Position numbers and translations under genes: made by a program | The notes under the pieces: generated by a model | Told to the model about the DNA's origin: nothing | Database searches by the model: none | Seen by the model: the letters and a program-made list of their open reading frames with translations, nothing else | Shown: positions 27,192 to 40,800 of the stretch, piece after piece | Layout: the number at the start of each line of letters is the position of its first letter | Numbering within the stretch: position 1 is the stretch's first letter | Origin: Achatina immaculata | Lineage: Eukaryota > Mollusca > Gastropoda > Stylommatophora > Achatinidae | Assembly (NCBI GenBank): GCA_009760885.1 | Contig: CM019716.1 | Location: 1,032,001-1,096,000 of the forward strand | Length of the DNA stretch: 64,000 nt | Reading direction: 5' to 3'

Positions 27192-29427
27192 TGAATGAAT
27201 GAATGAATGAATGGATGAAAGAATGAATGAATGAATGGATGATCTTTATTTTTAAAGGGTAAAGAATTGGGTGACAGGCCCTGTCTTATATTCTGCCCTT
27301 CATCACTCCATCTTTCATTCTTCCCACACATTCAGTTTAATACAGGTATACAGAGAGAGAAAGAGAGAGAGAGAGAGAGCCGCTTTGAAATAGAAAGGAT
27401 CACCTTTGAACCACCAGAGGCAATTGCCCGGATGGCATGTCTGATGGTCATCTTATTACCAGACAATACTGTGTACTGTTTTCCTACTGTGTTTGTGACG
27501 TATGGAAAAACGAGATCCCCCTCGACGTTCGTGGACCCGACCCTGGCCAGAACTGGACTACCATTGTCTTGCTGGAGGCCAAGAATGTAACCTGGTTGTA
27601 CCTGCGTGCCGTATAGGAGTAGGTCAATTTTATAAGTGCTCTTAATACCATTGGTGATATTTAAGATAATTTTTTAAAAAAACGATATAATCGAATGGAC
27701 TACGTGGGAACCATTAATCATGTTCTGTTAGGGCAAAAATTATTTATCTTTTGACTACCAAATTCCGTTGATCTTCGCCGTTCCATCTTAATGTGGCAAT
27801 TTTGTAGTACATCTAAGCTCGTTCGTTCTGTCTCCATTGTGTAGACGTCAAGCACTCACATTTTACGAAAAGATCCTTCAAAAAAAAAACTTCACCGACG
27901 TTCCTGTGAGCTCATAAATATATGAAATATGCTGATAGTGCAGGCATGAATTTCGGTAATACATTCTACATTCTATAATGTTTTGATATCATCATATTTG
28001 ATATCATGTTCTAATATCTGCAACTTTCAATACAAGTCAACCTCAATATGCGCCTTTTCTGACAAGTGATGGTTTTAGCTAAAACCGTGACATATGTTTA
28101 AACCACTCCCACCGACACACATATACCACAGAAAACACGTATACCAAGAATGGTATGAAACAGAGAGAGAGGGGGGGGGAGAGAAAGAGAGAGAGAGAGA
28201 GTTACATGCAGGATATACGAGTTCAACGGAGGAAATGGATGCAAAAAAATGACAGAAACCTTAAACATCCCCTTATCCGATGTCAGACGCTGAAATTTGC
28301 AGCGAAATCTCTTGGCTTCTCAAAACTGAAAGGTACATGAAGGAGACAAGACAAAAACAAACCAAAACCTAACAAAACAAAAGAAAAATTCTCTATGGCG
28401 TGAAGGTAGAAATGATGCATCAGTAACGTTCTGCTAAGGAGAAACTTGGTGTTTTGTTTTGTTTTTTTACGCTGGATACGAAACTTGACACGAAACGTTT
28501 TTGACGATAGTCAAGGAAATGCGACAATACTCCATTTTGCTTGACTTCAGCAAGTCTGCGGCATGACCAATTCTGTCCAAATGAAACGAATGAATAGAAC
28601 AAGGTAATGCTGTAACAACTGGAGCAGACGTTTCGATAAACAACAATTACGGCTGAGTATAGAAAGTATCTGAGTATAGAAAGAAGCGTGTTAAATAGCT
28701 GATTCCAGAAAACGGAATTAGCTACCATCATAAAATAGGAGAATACATTATTCACACGGATACGTACCAAAATTTCAGTTGTTTCCTGCAAGTACGCATA
28801 GCCCAATGTACTAGCTTGGATAGAAATGATTTGTACCACCTGTCATAAAAAGAATAAGATAGCTACTGGGAATTTTTTTTTACTAATAAATTTGGACACA
28901 TTTTTATCATAACAATATACTGGAACTTCCCGTCTAAGTAGGCGGCTGTAAAACTGACAGAAATCAGCAGTATTGTGTACGATATATTTGTAATAATTAA
29001 GCTATTACATGAACATATCAAACGTCGGCCTGCGTGGCTGAATGGTTAGCCCTTCCATCTACTACTCCGATGGTATTGTTTTCAAGTCCCAGCAGTGGAG
29101 ATTTTTTTTCTGGTACCCCCACGTCAAAAAAGGCCCCAGGGCCCACCTAGCCTCTAAAAATGAGTATCAGAGAAATGTGGGAAGGTAAATGCGGCCAGGT
29201 GTGATACTGACCACGTGATACTTTCAGTGCCGAAGGTCTTGGATATACAAGCCTAACACCGTATTCCCCAATCTTAATGGCACGGAAATGGGAATTTTAT
29301 CTTATCTTATCCATCTATCAACGCTATACCAGAGTGGGTCAGGATGGATCTGAGGAATGGACAGCACAGCCTGCAACCCTCGACATCACAGAAATAAAAC
29401 ATAATGAAAACAATCAAACAAACACAT

Positions 29428-29469
<42 letters not shown>

Positions 29470-32400
29470 GAACATTAAGTGCCCAATGCACATGGACTTC
29501 CGCAAGGGTTTTCCACAAATGCCTGTCCTTTGCCTTTTTTCCGCTCTTGCCCAAGTGAGCCTTCTATTGCTCAACATCCTCTCTGTTGTTCTTCTCCATG
29601 TCTCTTTTGATCTATCCTTACTTCTGTTCCCCTGTGGTGTCCATCTTAGTGCTATTTTTGGTAGTGAGTTGTCAGTCATCCGGAGCACATGTCCCAACCA
29701 TCACCGGCGTCTGTCCTCAATAATTGCTGGTACCCCCATACCGTTGGAGGCTGAACTTGGACCTAAACGGCATCGGGAGTGTCACTATTCATATCAGCGA
29801 CCCCAAAAACTATGGATTCGACACTAACATCCTTCCTTTTCGATTATTTGTACATGTCACCTCGACCCCTAAGGATCATAGGGGTATCCTAGAGGTGATC
29901 TAACCCCCACAGTACGCTGTCCAGATTGTAAGTATATGTGTGCCAAGTTTGGTTTAAATTGCTCCAAGCGTTCCAGCGTTATATATATATATATGTACCT
30001 GTGTCCGTGTATCTCTCCTTCCAAGCTGTCGGTAGTATTTATATATCATCTCATTTACATCCCCCAAATGAAACCTCACATTTAAGAATGTACTGATCTC
30101 ATATTTACAATTTGTATATGAGAATTTACTCACCTCATATGTTTCAGCATGTGACGCGTATCTAGAGGGCGAGGCTGTGCATCTTGATTGGCACTTGGCG
30201 GCTTGGATACAGAACTGGTCTGAGCTCGGACACTGGGTCGCTATGGAAGTTCTAGACTCACAGCTGGAGGTACACAAGTTCTGACTGTAGCAATAACTAC
30301 CGCTTGAACAAACAGGCTTCAAGAGCTGTAGAACAAAGCGAGATCAGACCTACCAGAAGTGAATAAACTCAGGAGTACAAAAGAAAAAAATATAAAGTTG
30401 CAGGCAGTTTCATAAAAAGCTGTATTGATTCTATGTTCCTCACTGCAGTCGACAGTCTGTATCGACATTTTGCAAGAATTTTTAACACTTTTAGAAAGTC
30501 AAAAACGTACAAATATACAGCTTTTTGAAATGTATGTTGGTGTGTCCACATGAGACATGGTGCTGTATGTCTCACTCAGTCACTTGACCTCATATAAGAC
30601 ACTTTTATGTACAGTATATTGCCACTCTGAGGCGGCAGTGTAACTGTATCTGGGTCTTCCTGTATTATTTGATGGCAAAATATCTGCCACTCTTCCATGA
30701 CGTTACTGTAGCTCGTATATTTTTATATAATCCATTACAAATGGCAAAGACCAAGAGGTAGACCAAGACAACGGTGGCACGTGAACCTGGAAGAAAACAT
30801 ACGAGCCCTCGGAGTGGATAATTGGCAGGAAAAGACTAAGAACAGAGAGGAATGAAGACAGGTTGTGTCTGCAGCAGTGAGTCACAACTGTTCGGGAAAC
30901 TGAATGAATGAATTACAACTGGCAAAGAATCAAGGAAAGAGAAGATTCATGTCTCTTCAATAGATTTCTGAATACCTTGAAACCTTGAAACTTCTGATGA
31001 TTCAGGGTTAGATGATGATGATGATGATGATGATGACGATGATGTCCGAGAAAACTGAGACACGAACACTTGAGAGGGCAATGACAAAAAAAAACATTAC
31101 CAAACTACAAACATCAAATATTGCATAAGTAGTCTCAGATTTGCACTTTGCCAGTTGCCAGTTTTTCCTATGTGTACTTTTAGTTGCCCTACAAAGCGTT
31201 AAGTTAAGAACAATAATAACATGTTACATAACACTCATGATAAGCTTGAGAATTAAACTTATTTATCTATCAGCTTTACAACATCCGTGCCAGGTGTCTT
31301 ATCTGTCAGATTTCCTATATTATCCGCCATTAAAAACGCACCACTATACACAAGTCGTGCTAGACTTAAAATACATACAAGCACTGGTTTCACATTTCTC
31401 ATTCATTTACGGACATAAACTTGCTGTATTCTTAAACATAACACAATTCAGAAGCTATCTATAAGCAGTTATCTATCCTTGTTGTAAAAACAAATTTCAC
31501 AGTCAGTGTCATGAACTCGCAGCCATTATTAATACCATATGTGACCCCCCCCCCACTCCCCTCCCTCGAGACGTCAATGCAGGCTTGGCATGGACGTCTC
31601 ATGCTGTTGGAGAGTGCCAGGTTTATGTTATGCTGGGATGCTGTTTGGAAACGACTGCGCAGACGCATCAACGGCATTTGGCGACCTTGAGTTTATTCTG
31701 TTACACGAGGTTGACCAGGCCTGGGACGGTCATTCGCAGTAAATTTTTGCCTGAAATCGCTGGTTCAGCCTCACTAAAGTCAAATAGTCACAATGAAAGT
31801 CTCTGGCAACATCTCTGGTTGTCATTCCACTGCTGAGGATACCAACAGCCTGCCATCGCTCTTGTGAGAACAATCAGGGCATGATAAAAATATTAACAAA
31901 CTTCCTTTGGATGGAAACAGATGATGGCTTTTTGCTTGCTTAAATCTGCCTAAAGTGTGCGCCACATTTCAAAGTTATGTGATTTTTAATTAGGCCACAA
32001 ATTAAGAAAAAGCTTATTTGCATAATTTAAAGTAAACGTCGCCGGGAAAACATCCTTACATTTACTGCCACACTTTCATGCATTCAGAGCTTGAAAATTG
32101 CCCACGCTTATAAACATTTCACGATTCAAGCGGTGTGATTTTAATGGCGGCTAGCATATAAAGATTCAAATCAAAACATAACACTGCAAGCTTAACACTG
32201 ATCGAGAAAGCTTTTGTTACTATGCTTAAACCCTAGTCTCTTAATTTACAACATCCACTCTCTTGTCGAGAGTCTAACCCAAATCCAAACTGCCTCTAAA
32301 ATTTCACTAACAATGGTTTCTGGCGTGATTGATTACCGAGGCTCGTATTCTTTACATTCATCGCTCGTTCAGCTAACATGGTGCAATCTCAGGTAATCTA

Positions 32401-35400
32401 TCTTTGTCTCAGTTGTGAAAGTTTAGTCTGATACCAAAGGATATCAGGGGACCTTTATTTAACACTCTGACTATCGAATTCCATCGATCAAAGGCAGCTT
32501 TCACCGTTCTATCTTCGGGGCAAGGTTAATGTGACTAAGTTTGCAGGTTTGATCTCCATAGTGTGGGCTGAAAGGACTCTGTAGTCAGTTACACGGAGAA
32601 CCTTCAAAAGCAACCACTTTAACGATGTTCCTGTGAACTCATTCAAAGTCTTCTTGCTTGGAATGTAAGAATCATCCCCCCTCCTCCCCAACTCCCTCTA
32701 TAATTTTCATACTGTTGGGTGTTGTTATATATGTTGCTATTATGGCAATTATAAATCATTTGACCTTTTATAACTAGCAACAGTTACAGTTGTTTATCAA
32801 GATTAAAAAAATATGTTTCATTTCATATGAACTACTCAAGAAGTGATGTACACAGAGCACTGATACAGTGCGTTCGGAAAATAACTGTGCCCTAACCCAG
32901 AATCGATTCTGGTATCATAGTGATATCTTAATGACTGCGGCAGGTAGATGTGCATAGATCTTATATCTTATATCCTTCCCGTGATGTTAAACGTCACATA
33001 GGGCTCGCAAAGTAGTTCGCCAATTTTTCCTGTCTTCGGCGAATCTTTCAACCTTGTGCCTAGATACCGCAGACATTATGACTACGATACCGGAATCGAT
33101 ACTGGGTTAGTGCACAGTTACTTATGGAACACCCTGTATATAAAACAACTCACCAAACCAGTCAAGGCATTCACCGGCGCTTGGTCCACTATTATCTCCC
33201 AGCCAATGATTATCCCAGTCTCAGAAAACTCGGAGGCGTGTAAAAGATAGACGGCGGTGGAGCCGTTTCCCGGCTGGGTTACCTTGGTGGTGAATGCTGG
33301 TCCAGCCAATGACAGGGGCGGATCTATTTGTAGCAATAGATTTTCTCGTTATCCACAAGCGAAGTAAATATAAAGTAACTTTCTGTCGCCATAAAATGAG
33401 CGGCATCACGACATGTTCCATACTGGCTTGGCGCAATCGACTTCGGCCGCTTTCCATCACATAGGACCTCGTGCAAGACAGCTGAAACTATATCAGTCCC
33501 CAGCTATTATTTATACTCACGACCAGTCTCCACTGTATCCCATTCAGTGGCCATTCTGCAAGGATTTAGCTCCTTCAAAGTGATAAACTAATGATCTAAC
33601 TCTGTTCATATACGGGACACTCAATCAAGATTTGTGGTGGGGGTGGGGGGTGAAGGTAGGAGCTGTTAAGTTAATTTAAATTTCAACCCAAATTTGCAAG
33701 CAGTAAACTGGGCTTTATAACTTTACTTACAAATTTATCATTCATGTTTCTTGCCGTACTTCTGTGCGCTGTGAATTTTCTTCAAAATATTGTATTCCAC
33801 CAAAATAATTTTTTTAAGTATGGTATCTTTCCGAATACATTGCGGTCAGAGATAGAATACTGGATATTTTAAAATAGTGAACATTTAGGCGTTCCGACTG
33901 AAGTAATACAATTCCCGGGACAAATCCTTAACATATGGTACTCTCTTGTATATTACTGAACGGTTGGTCACTTAAGACAGATATACCAGCAAAGTTAAAA
34001 ATTATTATTATTATTATTATTATTATTATTTAAACGTTATGTCATACTAAGTCTGAAAAACACGTCGACCTTTCCTGTTGTTGACCCTGACCCTCAAACC
34101 AAACCTGGATGAGTCAGTCAGTCAATTATATGTCCTTTGCGGAACTTGGCCTCCCTAACAGCACTCCTGTAGGCCTCTCAGTTGTAAGCAAAATACCCTG
34201 CTGCTGATGCATCCATTTCCAGATTATCAACGATGTCTTGCAGCCATCTTCGCCTTGGTCTTCCTCTCTTTCTTCTTCCCATTATGTATCCTTCCAAGAC
34301 GGTCTTCTCTAAATTCTCATGACCTTTAATGTGTCCAAAATATTTAAGTTTTCTCTATTTAATCCTCTTTACTAGCCACCCTTCTTCAATATTAAGTATG
34401 GATATACTTGTCATTTTCTGTGTCCATGATATTTGAAGAACTCTTCTGTAGCATTTACATTCAAAGGCATGTACGTGTTTCTCATCTGTTTTGTTAAGTA
34501 TACAGGTCTCACAGCCTTATGTTCGATGGGAAAGATGCATTCCCTTAAAAATCTTATTTTTTGTAGCTCTATCTGTTCCTCTCCACAGCTTATTTAGTTG
34601 TTTTACTTTCTGAAGAGCGATAGATGTCCTCTTTTTAATTTCCCTCATTGTATCTCCATTATTAGTTAGTAATGATCCAAGATATTCACAACTCTGCACT
34701 TCTTCCAATTTCTCCTCATTGATATATATATGTCAGCTGCAAAATCTCTTGGATAAAGTCGCCAAAGAAAGTGAACAGAAAGGCCTTACTTTGAACATCA
34801 AAAAGACAGAGACTATGGTTATATCTAAGAAACAGAATCCACCAGCATGCAGTATTAAATTAAATGGAACTGTTCTAAAGCAGGTGCAGAAATTCAAATA
34901 CCTTGGAGCAGTAATAACTTCAGATGGGAAATGCAGAACAGAAATTAGGAACAGAATAGGCCAAGCAAAGACTGCATTTCAGAGAATGAGAAACATATTG
35001 ACCAACACGTCCTTATCAATGAATGTTAGAAAACGAGTCCTAAAATGCTATATTGAACCTATCTTGTTATATGGAAGTGAATCATGGACAATAGGCAAGT
35101 CTGCACAGAGGTCATTGGAAGCAGCAGAAATGTGGTTTATTAGAAGAATGTTGCGAATCCACTGGACAGCAAAAATAACTAATGAAGAATGTAGGAGAAG
35201 AGCTGGAGAGACAAAAAACCTTGTCAAAAAGATAAGAGAGAGACAATGTACTTTCATAGGACATGCAATGAGAAGAGGGGGCATTGAAAATATTATAACA
35301 ACAGGAAAAATAGAAGGAAGAAGATCAAGAGGAAGACCAAGAGAAATGATACTGGACAGTCTGACGGGATGGTGTGAGAGGAGATCACCAACTGAGCTGA

Positions 35401-37657
35401 TGGCATGCATGAAGGATCGCGTACTCTGGAGAAGCATAATAGCCAACGCCAGTCGGCACGGCACATGATGATGATGATGATGATGGTGATGCTTTATTTG
35501 ATTTGTCAGTTCTCATCAGTTTAGTTTTCTTTGCACTAGGTTTTGCTCTTCACTATCTTACAGAGTGACATAATTAGTTTTTCCATTCCTTTTTGTGTTG
35601 TAGACAGTAATACTGAGTCATCAGCATATCTAATGTCTGGTATTTCAAAACCTCCTGGATGAGCAGGTCGGAAAACTTTGGACATTTCTGAAGTTCATGA
35701 TCCAAGGTTTCTACCTAATACCTGCGGCAAAAATTTGTGTGGAATACCTATAATTAACACAAGCTTGGGCAACCTAACACAAGCTTCGGCAACCTAACAC
35801 AAGCTTGGGCAGCCTAACACAAACTTGGGCAACCTAATACAAGCTTGGGCAACCTAACACAAGCTTGGGCAGCCTAACACAAACTTAGGCAACCTAACAC
35901 AAGCTTGGGCAGCCTAACACAAACTTGGGCAACCTAATACAAGCTTGGGCAACCTAACACAAGCTTGGGCAACCTAATACAAACTTAGGCAACCTAACAC
36001 AAGCTTGGCCAACCTGTTCTTATATAAAAGAGAATGACCCATTCACGTCCGTATAGCAGGTGTATTGGATGAGATTTACCATTTATAGCAAATATTTCTA
36101 ACTTAAAATACTGATTTTCTATCATAGGTCATGCCTATTTGTAGTTGTTACTTACAGTTATCAGTATATCATCTATCAGTGGCTATTCTGACATCTAGTG
36201 AAATATCAAAAGTGTCAGATAGTCAGTCAGAAGTTTTAGAATAAATTGCGCCAGCAAGTCATAAATGAAAAATGAAGTGCAGGCAGTCAGTCATAAATCC
36301 AAGAACAAAGCAGAAGCAGTAAGTCAGTATACTCCTTGAACAAAGTGTAAGCAGTCAGTGAGTAGTCCTAGAACAAAGTGTAAGCAGTCAGTGAGTAGTC
36401 CTAGAACAAAGTGTAAGCAGTCAGTGAGTAGTCCTAGAACAATGTGTTAGCAGTCAGCCAGTAATCATGGACGAAAGTAAAACCAGTAGTCCTAAAACAG
36501 TTTAAGCAGTCGTTCAGTAAGGGCAGAACAAAGTGTAATCAGTCAGCCACTAGTCCTAGAACAAAGTGTAAGCATTCAGACAGTTGTCCTAGAACAAAGT
36601 GTAACCAATCAGACATTTGTCCTAGAACAAAGTTTAACCAATCTACCAGTAGTCCTAGAACAAAGTGCACGCAGTCAGCCAGTAGTCTATAACAAATGTA
36701 AGCAGTCTGCCAGTAGTCTAGAACAAAGTGTAAGCAGTCAGCCAGTAGTCCTAGAACAAAGTGTAACCAGTCAGCCAAATAGTCCTAGAACAAAATATCT
36801 GCGGGATAAAACTTGACAGTCTCACCTTCTATGAAGGATGATGAAGACAAAGTGCTGACGGCGACGGACATGGACAAACTGGAGCCCCACCAGACCTCAC
36901 CCGTGCAGACTCCTTCCTCGTATGTGGCAAAGACTGAATCACAGCGGACGTCAACTTTCCCTGGGGGAGCATCTACGCGGACCACCGTAGCAGCTACTTG
37001 GTCCTACAGAATCAACGTTCTTGATGTGAGACAGTAGTCTTTGCTCACATCACGAATGTGCATATAATTTCGTATTTACACATAAAGACTAAACTATGCA
37101 CACATTCTTGGTGTTAGCGAAAATTCATACACATATTTGGACCAGTGACTCCCAAAATTGGCGATACTTCCACTCAAGATGAAAGGGGGGGGGGGGGGGG
37201 GAAGAGAAATGGGGCATCAAAACGAACTGAAGAAAAAAAAGTTTTGGAGGGGCGTCAGCAATGAGGCTTGGAGCGGAAGGGACACATCCGAAATATGGTT
37301 TGGGAATCATTGATTTAGACAGAATTATGGGAAATTCTTTATATTAGCAATGAATTATGCGGAGATTTAGACGGAATCACTCTGCGTTGTATATAAATGC
37401 AGAACAGCGTAGATTGATGCAGACTTTTTCCTTATAAAAACTTATCAAGTAGACAGAGTTTCTTACAGCTGAAAACATGGCTTTTATGAAAGGATGAATG
37501 GAGACAAAGTGTGTAAGAGAGAAAGAAAGGCAAGTACTAAGACTGGGAGTCATAAATTTATTTTCAAGTTCCATGAGAAATAATTGTGACCTAAGAGCGT
37601 CTTCCTCTATACTAAATATCCATGCGAAACAAGATGTGTAGTAACAGTAGTAGTAGT

Positions 37658-37689
<32 letters not shown>

Positions 37690-37748
37690 TAGTATAGTAG
37701 TAGTAGTAGTAGTAGTAGCAGCAGCAGCAGTAGCAGTAGTAGTAGTAA

Positions 37749-37780
<32 letters not shown>

Positions 37781-37796
37781 ATAGTAGTAGTAGTAA

Positions 37797-37837
<41 letters not shown>

Positions 37838-40800
37838 GTAGTAGTAGTAGTAGTCTATATGCCTCACAAGCGTCGTCCAAGACGAAAAAAATGCCATTAT
37901 TTAATCTGCTGTAGTTTTGTTTTCAGACACAGGAATAAGTCCGTCAGCGAGATGACTCCAGCGTCATGAAGAATTATCCCAGAAATAAGTCCGTCAGCAG
38001 GATGACTCCAGCGTCATGAAGACTTATCCCAGAAATACGTCCGTCAGCGGGATGACTCCAGCGTCATGAAGAATTCTTACATCTTACATCCTTCCCGGGC
38101 CATTAAACGTCACATAGCATGGTATTCGGTAAGTTTTTCAATCTCATCAAGGGATGTTATGCCCACTGAATTGGCTTCTCTTAACAATATCCTCTTTAGA
38201 GTTTCATGTGGTCGATCTCTTTTTCTTCGGCCTGTTGTGTTCCATTTGATACCTTGTTTGGAGATTCTCTGATCGTTTCTTCTCATCACATGACCAACAT
38301 ATGTCCATCTTCTTTTTCTGATCAACCATGAGACTGGTTGTTGTTTGCTCATCTGTATGACCTCTGAGTTGTTATTGAATTCATTCCATTTTATACCGAG
38401 TATTTTCCTTAGGCATTTGTTTTCGAAAGAGTCTAATTTCTTGTCTATTTCTTTAGTTGTTTTCCAGCTTTCACATGCATAAATGAGGGTGGATATTACA
38501 TTTGAATGGAATAGTCTTAACTTGGGTTTTTGCTTATAACTTTTGAATGCATATGTTCTCAAGATTCTTGAAGGTCAATGCTGCTTTTTCATTTCGAATT
38601 CTAACTTCTTTTCTGGTGTCACCATTGTGGTCTATATAGCTATATGAAGAATTCACACATAGATTATTATATATTTTACCGTTCGATAATCAGAACAATG
38701 TTACAACACAAAACGGAAGATGTGAAACCGAAACAAGAAGTAGAATAGCCCAGGCTAAGTTAGCATTTACGAAAATGAAGAACATACTACGCATCAAAAC
38801 TCTGTCGATGTATTCAGTGCTACATCGAATTCGTATCGTTAAGGAAGCAGGGATAGCAAACAAGAGCACTCAAAGTTTACTGGAAGCAGCGGAGATGGTT
38901 CATAAGGAGAATGATGAGGATACCTTGGACAAACAAGAAAACAAACGAGGAGGTTCTAATTGAGACTGGGCAAAAGAGAGAAATTATGGCAAAATTCAGA
39001 AGACGACAATCCAGATCTGTAGGAAGTATTTTCAGAATAGGCACACTGGAAAACTCAGTGACAACGGGGCAAAGGAGGACAAAGAGACAAGATGCTTGAC
39101 GGACTAAAAGAATGGCATGGAACACGGTCTAATACACATCTTATAGTAAGAGAGAGATGATTGTGGATCAATGACGACCAACCCCTGATTGGCATTGACC
39201 ACAGAGACGTAGAGAAGACAGAGAGAAAGAGAACAGAAGTGAAGAGGGAAGAGAGAGAGAGAGAGAGAGAGAGAAAGAAGACAAATAAAAGAGAGAGAGA
39301 GGAGAGAGAGACATCAGCTCTTACCTGATAGGTCTGATTGACGTCAGTGGCATAGACTCTCACCGTGTACTCTCCCGGTACGGCGTAAGCTGTACTGAGC
39401 ATGTCGGTGACGTTAGGTCCCGTCGTGGCGCTGCCGTCGTCGTAATCAAACTTATAGACGATCATTTTCCCACTGGTCGTACTGACATCCAAGGTCACTG
39501 GCCTAAGTACGCTGTGGAACCAGAATACAGAAAACTGACTGGACGCTAATTTAATTAAAAACACGGTATATAACTGTAGGAAATACATCATGTTTACGAC
39601 ACATAAGAAACAAAGAATCACGTGGTTCGGTCACTTAATGAGGATGACACACTCATAGACGGTAGCGAGAGCCTTCAACCAAAGAACTACAGGACACAGA
39701 TCAAGAGGAAGACCCAGAAAGAGATGGATAGACTGTATCAGAGAAACACTTGGTGATTATGGCATGACAGTCACCGACGCCACCCCTTTGGCTCAAAAAC
39801 GCCAATTACATCTCTACAGTACCGCTGCTGGCGAGATTCTTCAGCTGACGTGCATGGAGTGAAACTCCTCCCGGGCAATGAAGAACAATACGATTAGGGT
39901 TGCCGCGCGTCGCCGACGTGGAAAAGGTGAAGGAAAGGATGAAGTGAAGTAATCAGTAGTCTCCAGGTCAGGGCTGCTCAAATCACGGCACCTCTGTTCT
40001 AGGGGCTGGCCACGTCCTACATACACCAATACTGGGGCAGATTGCCTAAAGTGATGGAAAGGATAAAGTGAAGTTTAATGGGTATGTGCAGTAGTCTCAC
40101 GGCGAGAGCTACACATATCACCGCACCTCTGCTCTAGAGGCCGGTCACGTCCTGTATACACTCATACTGGTAAAATATACCTAAACCGGCTTAAACCAGG
40201 GGTGAAACTTGATGACTACTCATGTCACGGTACCTCCGCTCTAGAGGTCGGTCATCTGTTAAATACGCCCATACTGGAATAATACGCCTCAATCAGCTTA
40301 ACCCAGGGGTAAAACTTACTAGTGTCGAGGATTCATCCTCCTGGACAAAAGCTCCGTCCTGGTCACAACTAGGAAGGATAGCTGCCACGACCACAAAATG
40401 CTGAAGTCGGAGACACTGGACCAGTGCAGTCTAGATAGGCAACCACCTCTCACCCGACGGGGATATATGCGTATCCTAATCACGCTGAGGTTTTCCGGTG
40501 AGAAAGTCCAACTCTAGGCTGGATGGGCAAATACCTCTCACCCAGCGGGGATATACTGATATCCAAAACACGTCGAGGTTTTCCGGTGAGAAAGTCCAAC
40601 TCCAGATTAAACTGGTGCAACGAAAACCACAGTGTCACGCAATCCCACTTCTGTGACCCACAGAGAATACAGGCCCAAGCCCCCTGATTCTCTGAATCTC
40701 TTGTGGTCCTCTCGGGGATCTTCTGTGGTCCTCTCGGGGACAACAGGAGTAAACTCAGTAGGATCACGGAGCGGTCTTGGTGGTAGAACGAACGAAGAAG

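Noticed and set aside
34719..35468. 249-codon plus-strand open frame as a host gene
   Set aside because: All motifs are those of a LINE RT tail (YLGAVITSDG, LLYGSESWTI, GRPRE) and it ends in a simple-repeat tail.
36539..36778. Minus-strand repeat protein with LADCLHFVLG units
   Set aside because: 33-bp minisatellite; frame is a consequence of the period.
37377..37969. Poly-Leu and poly-Val/Ser frames of 115-167 codons
   Set aside because: Trinucleotide microsatellite; no splice or start context.
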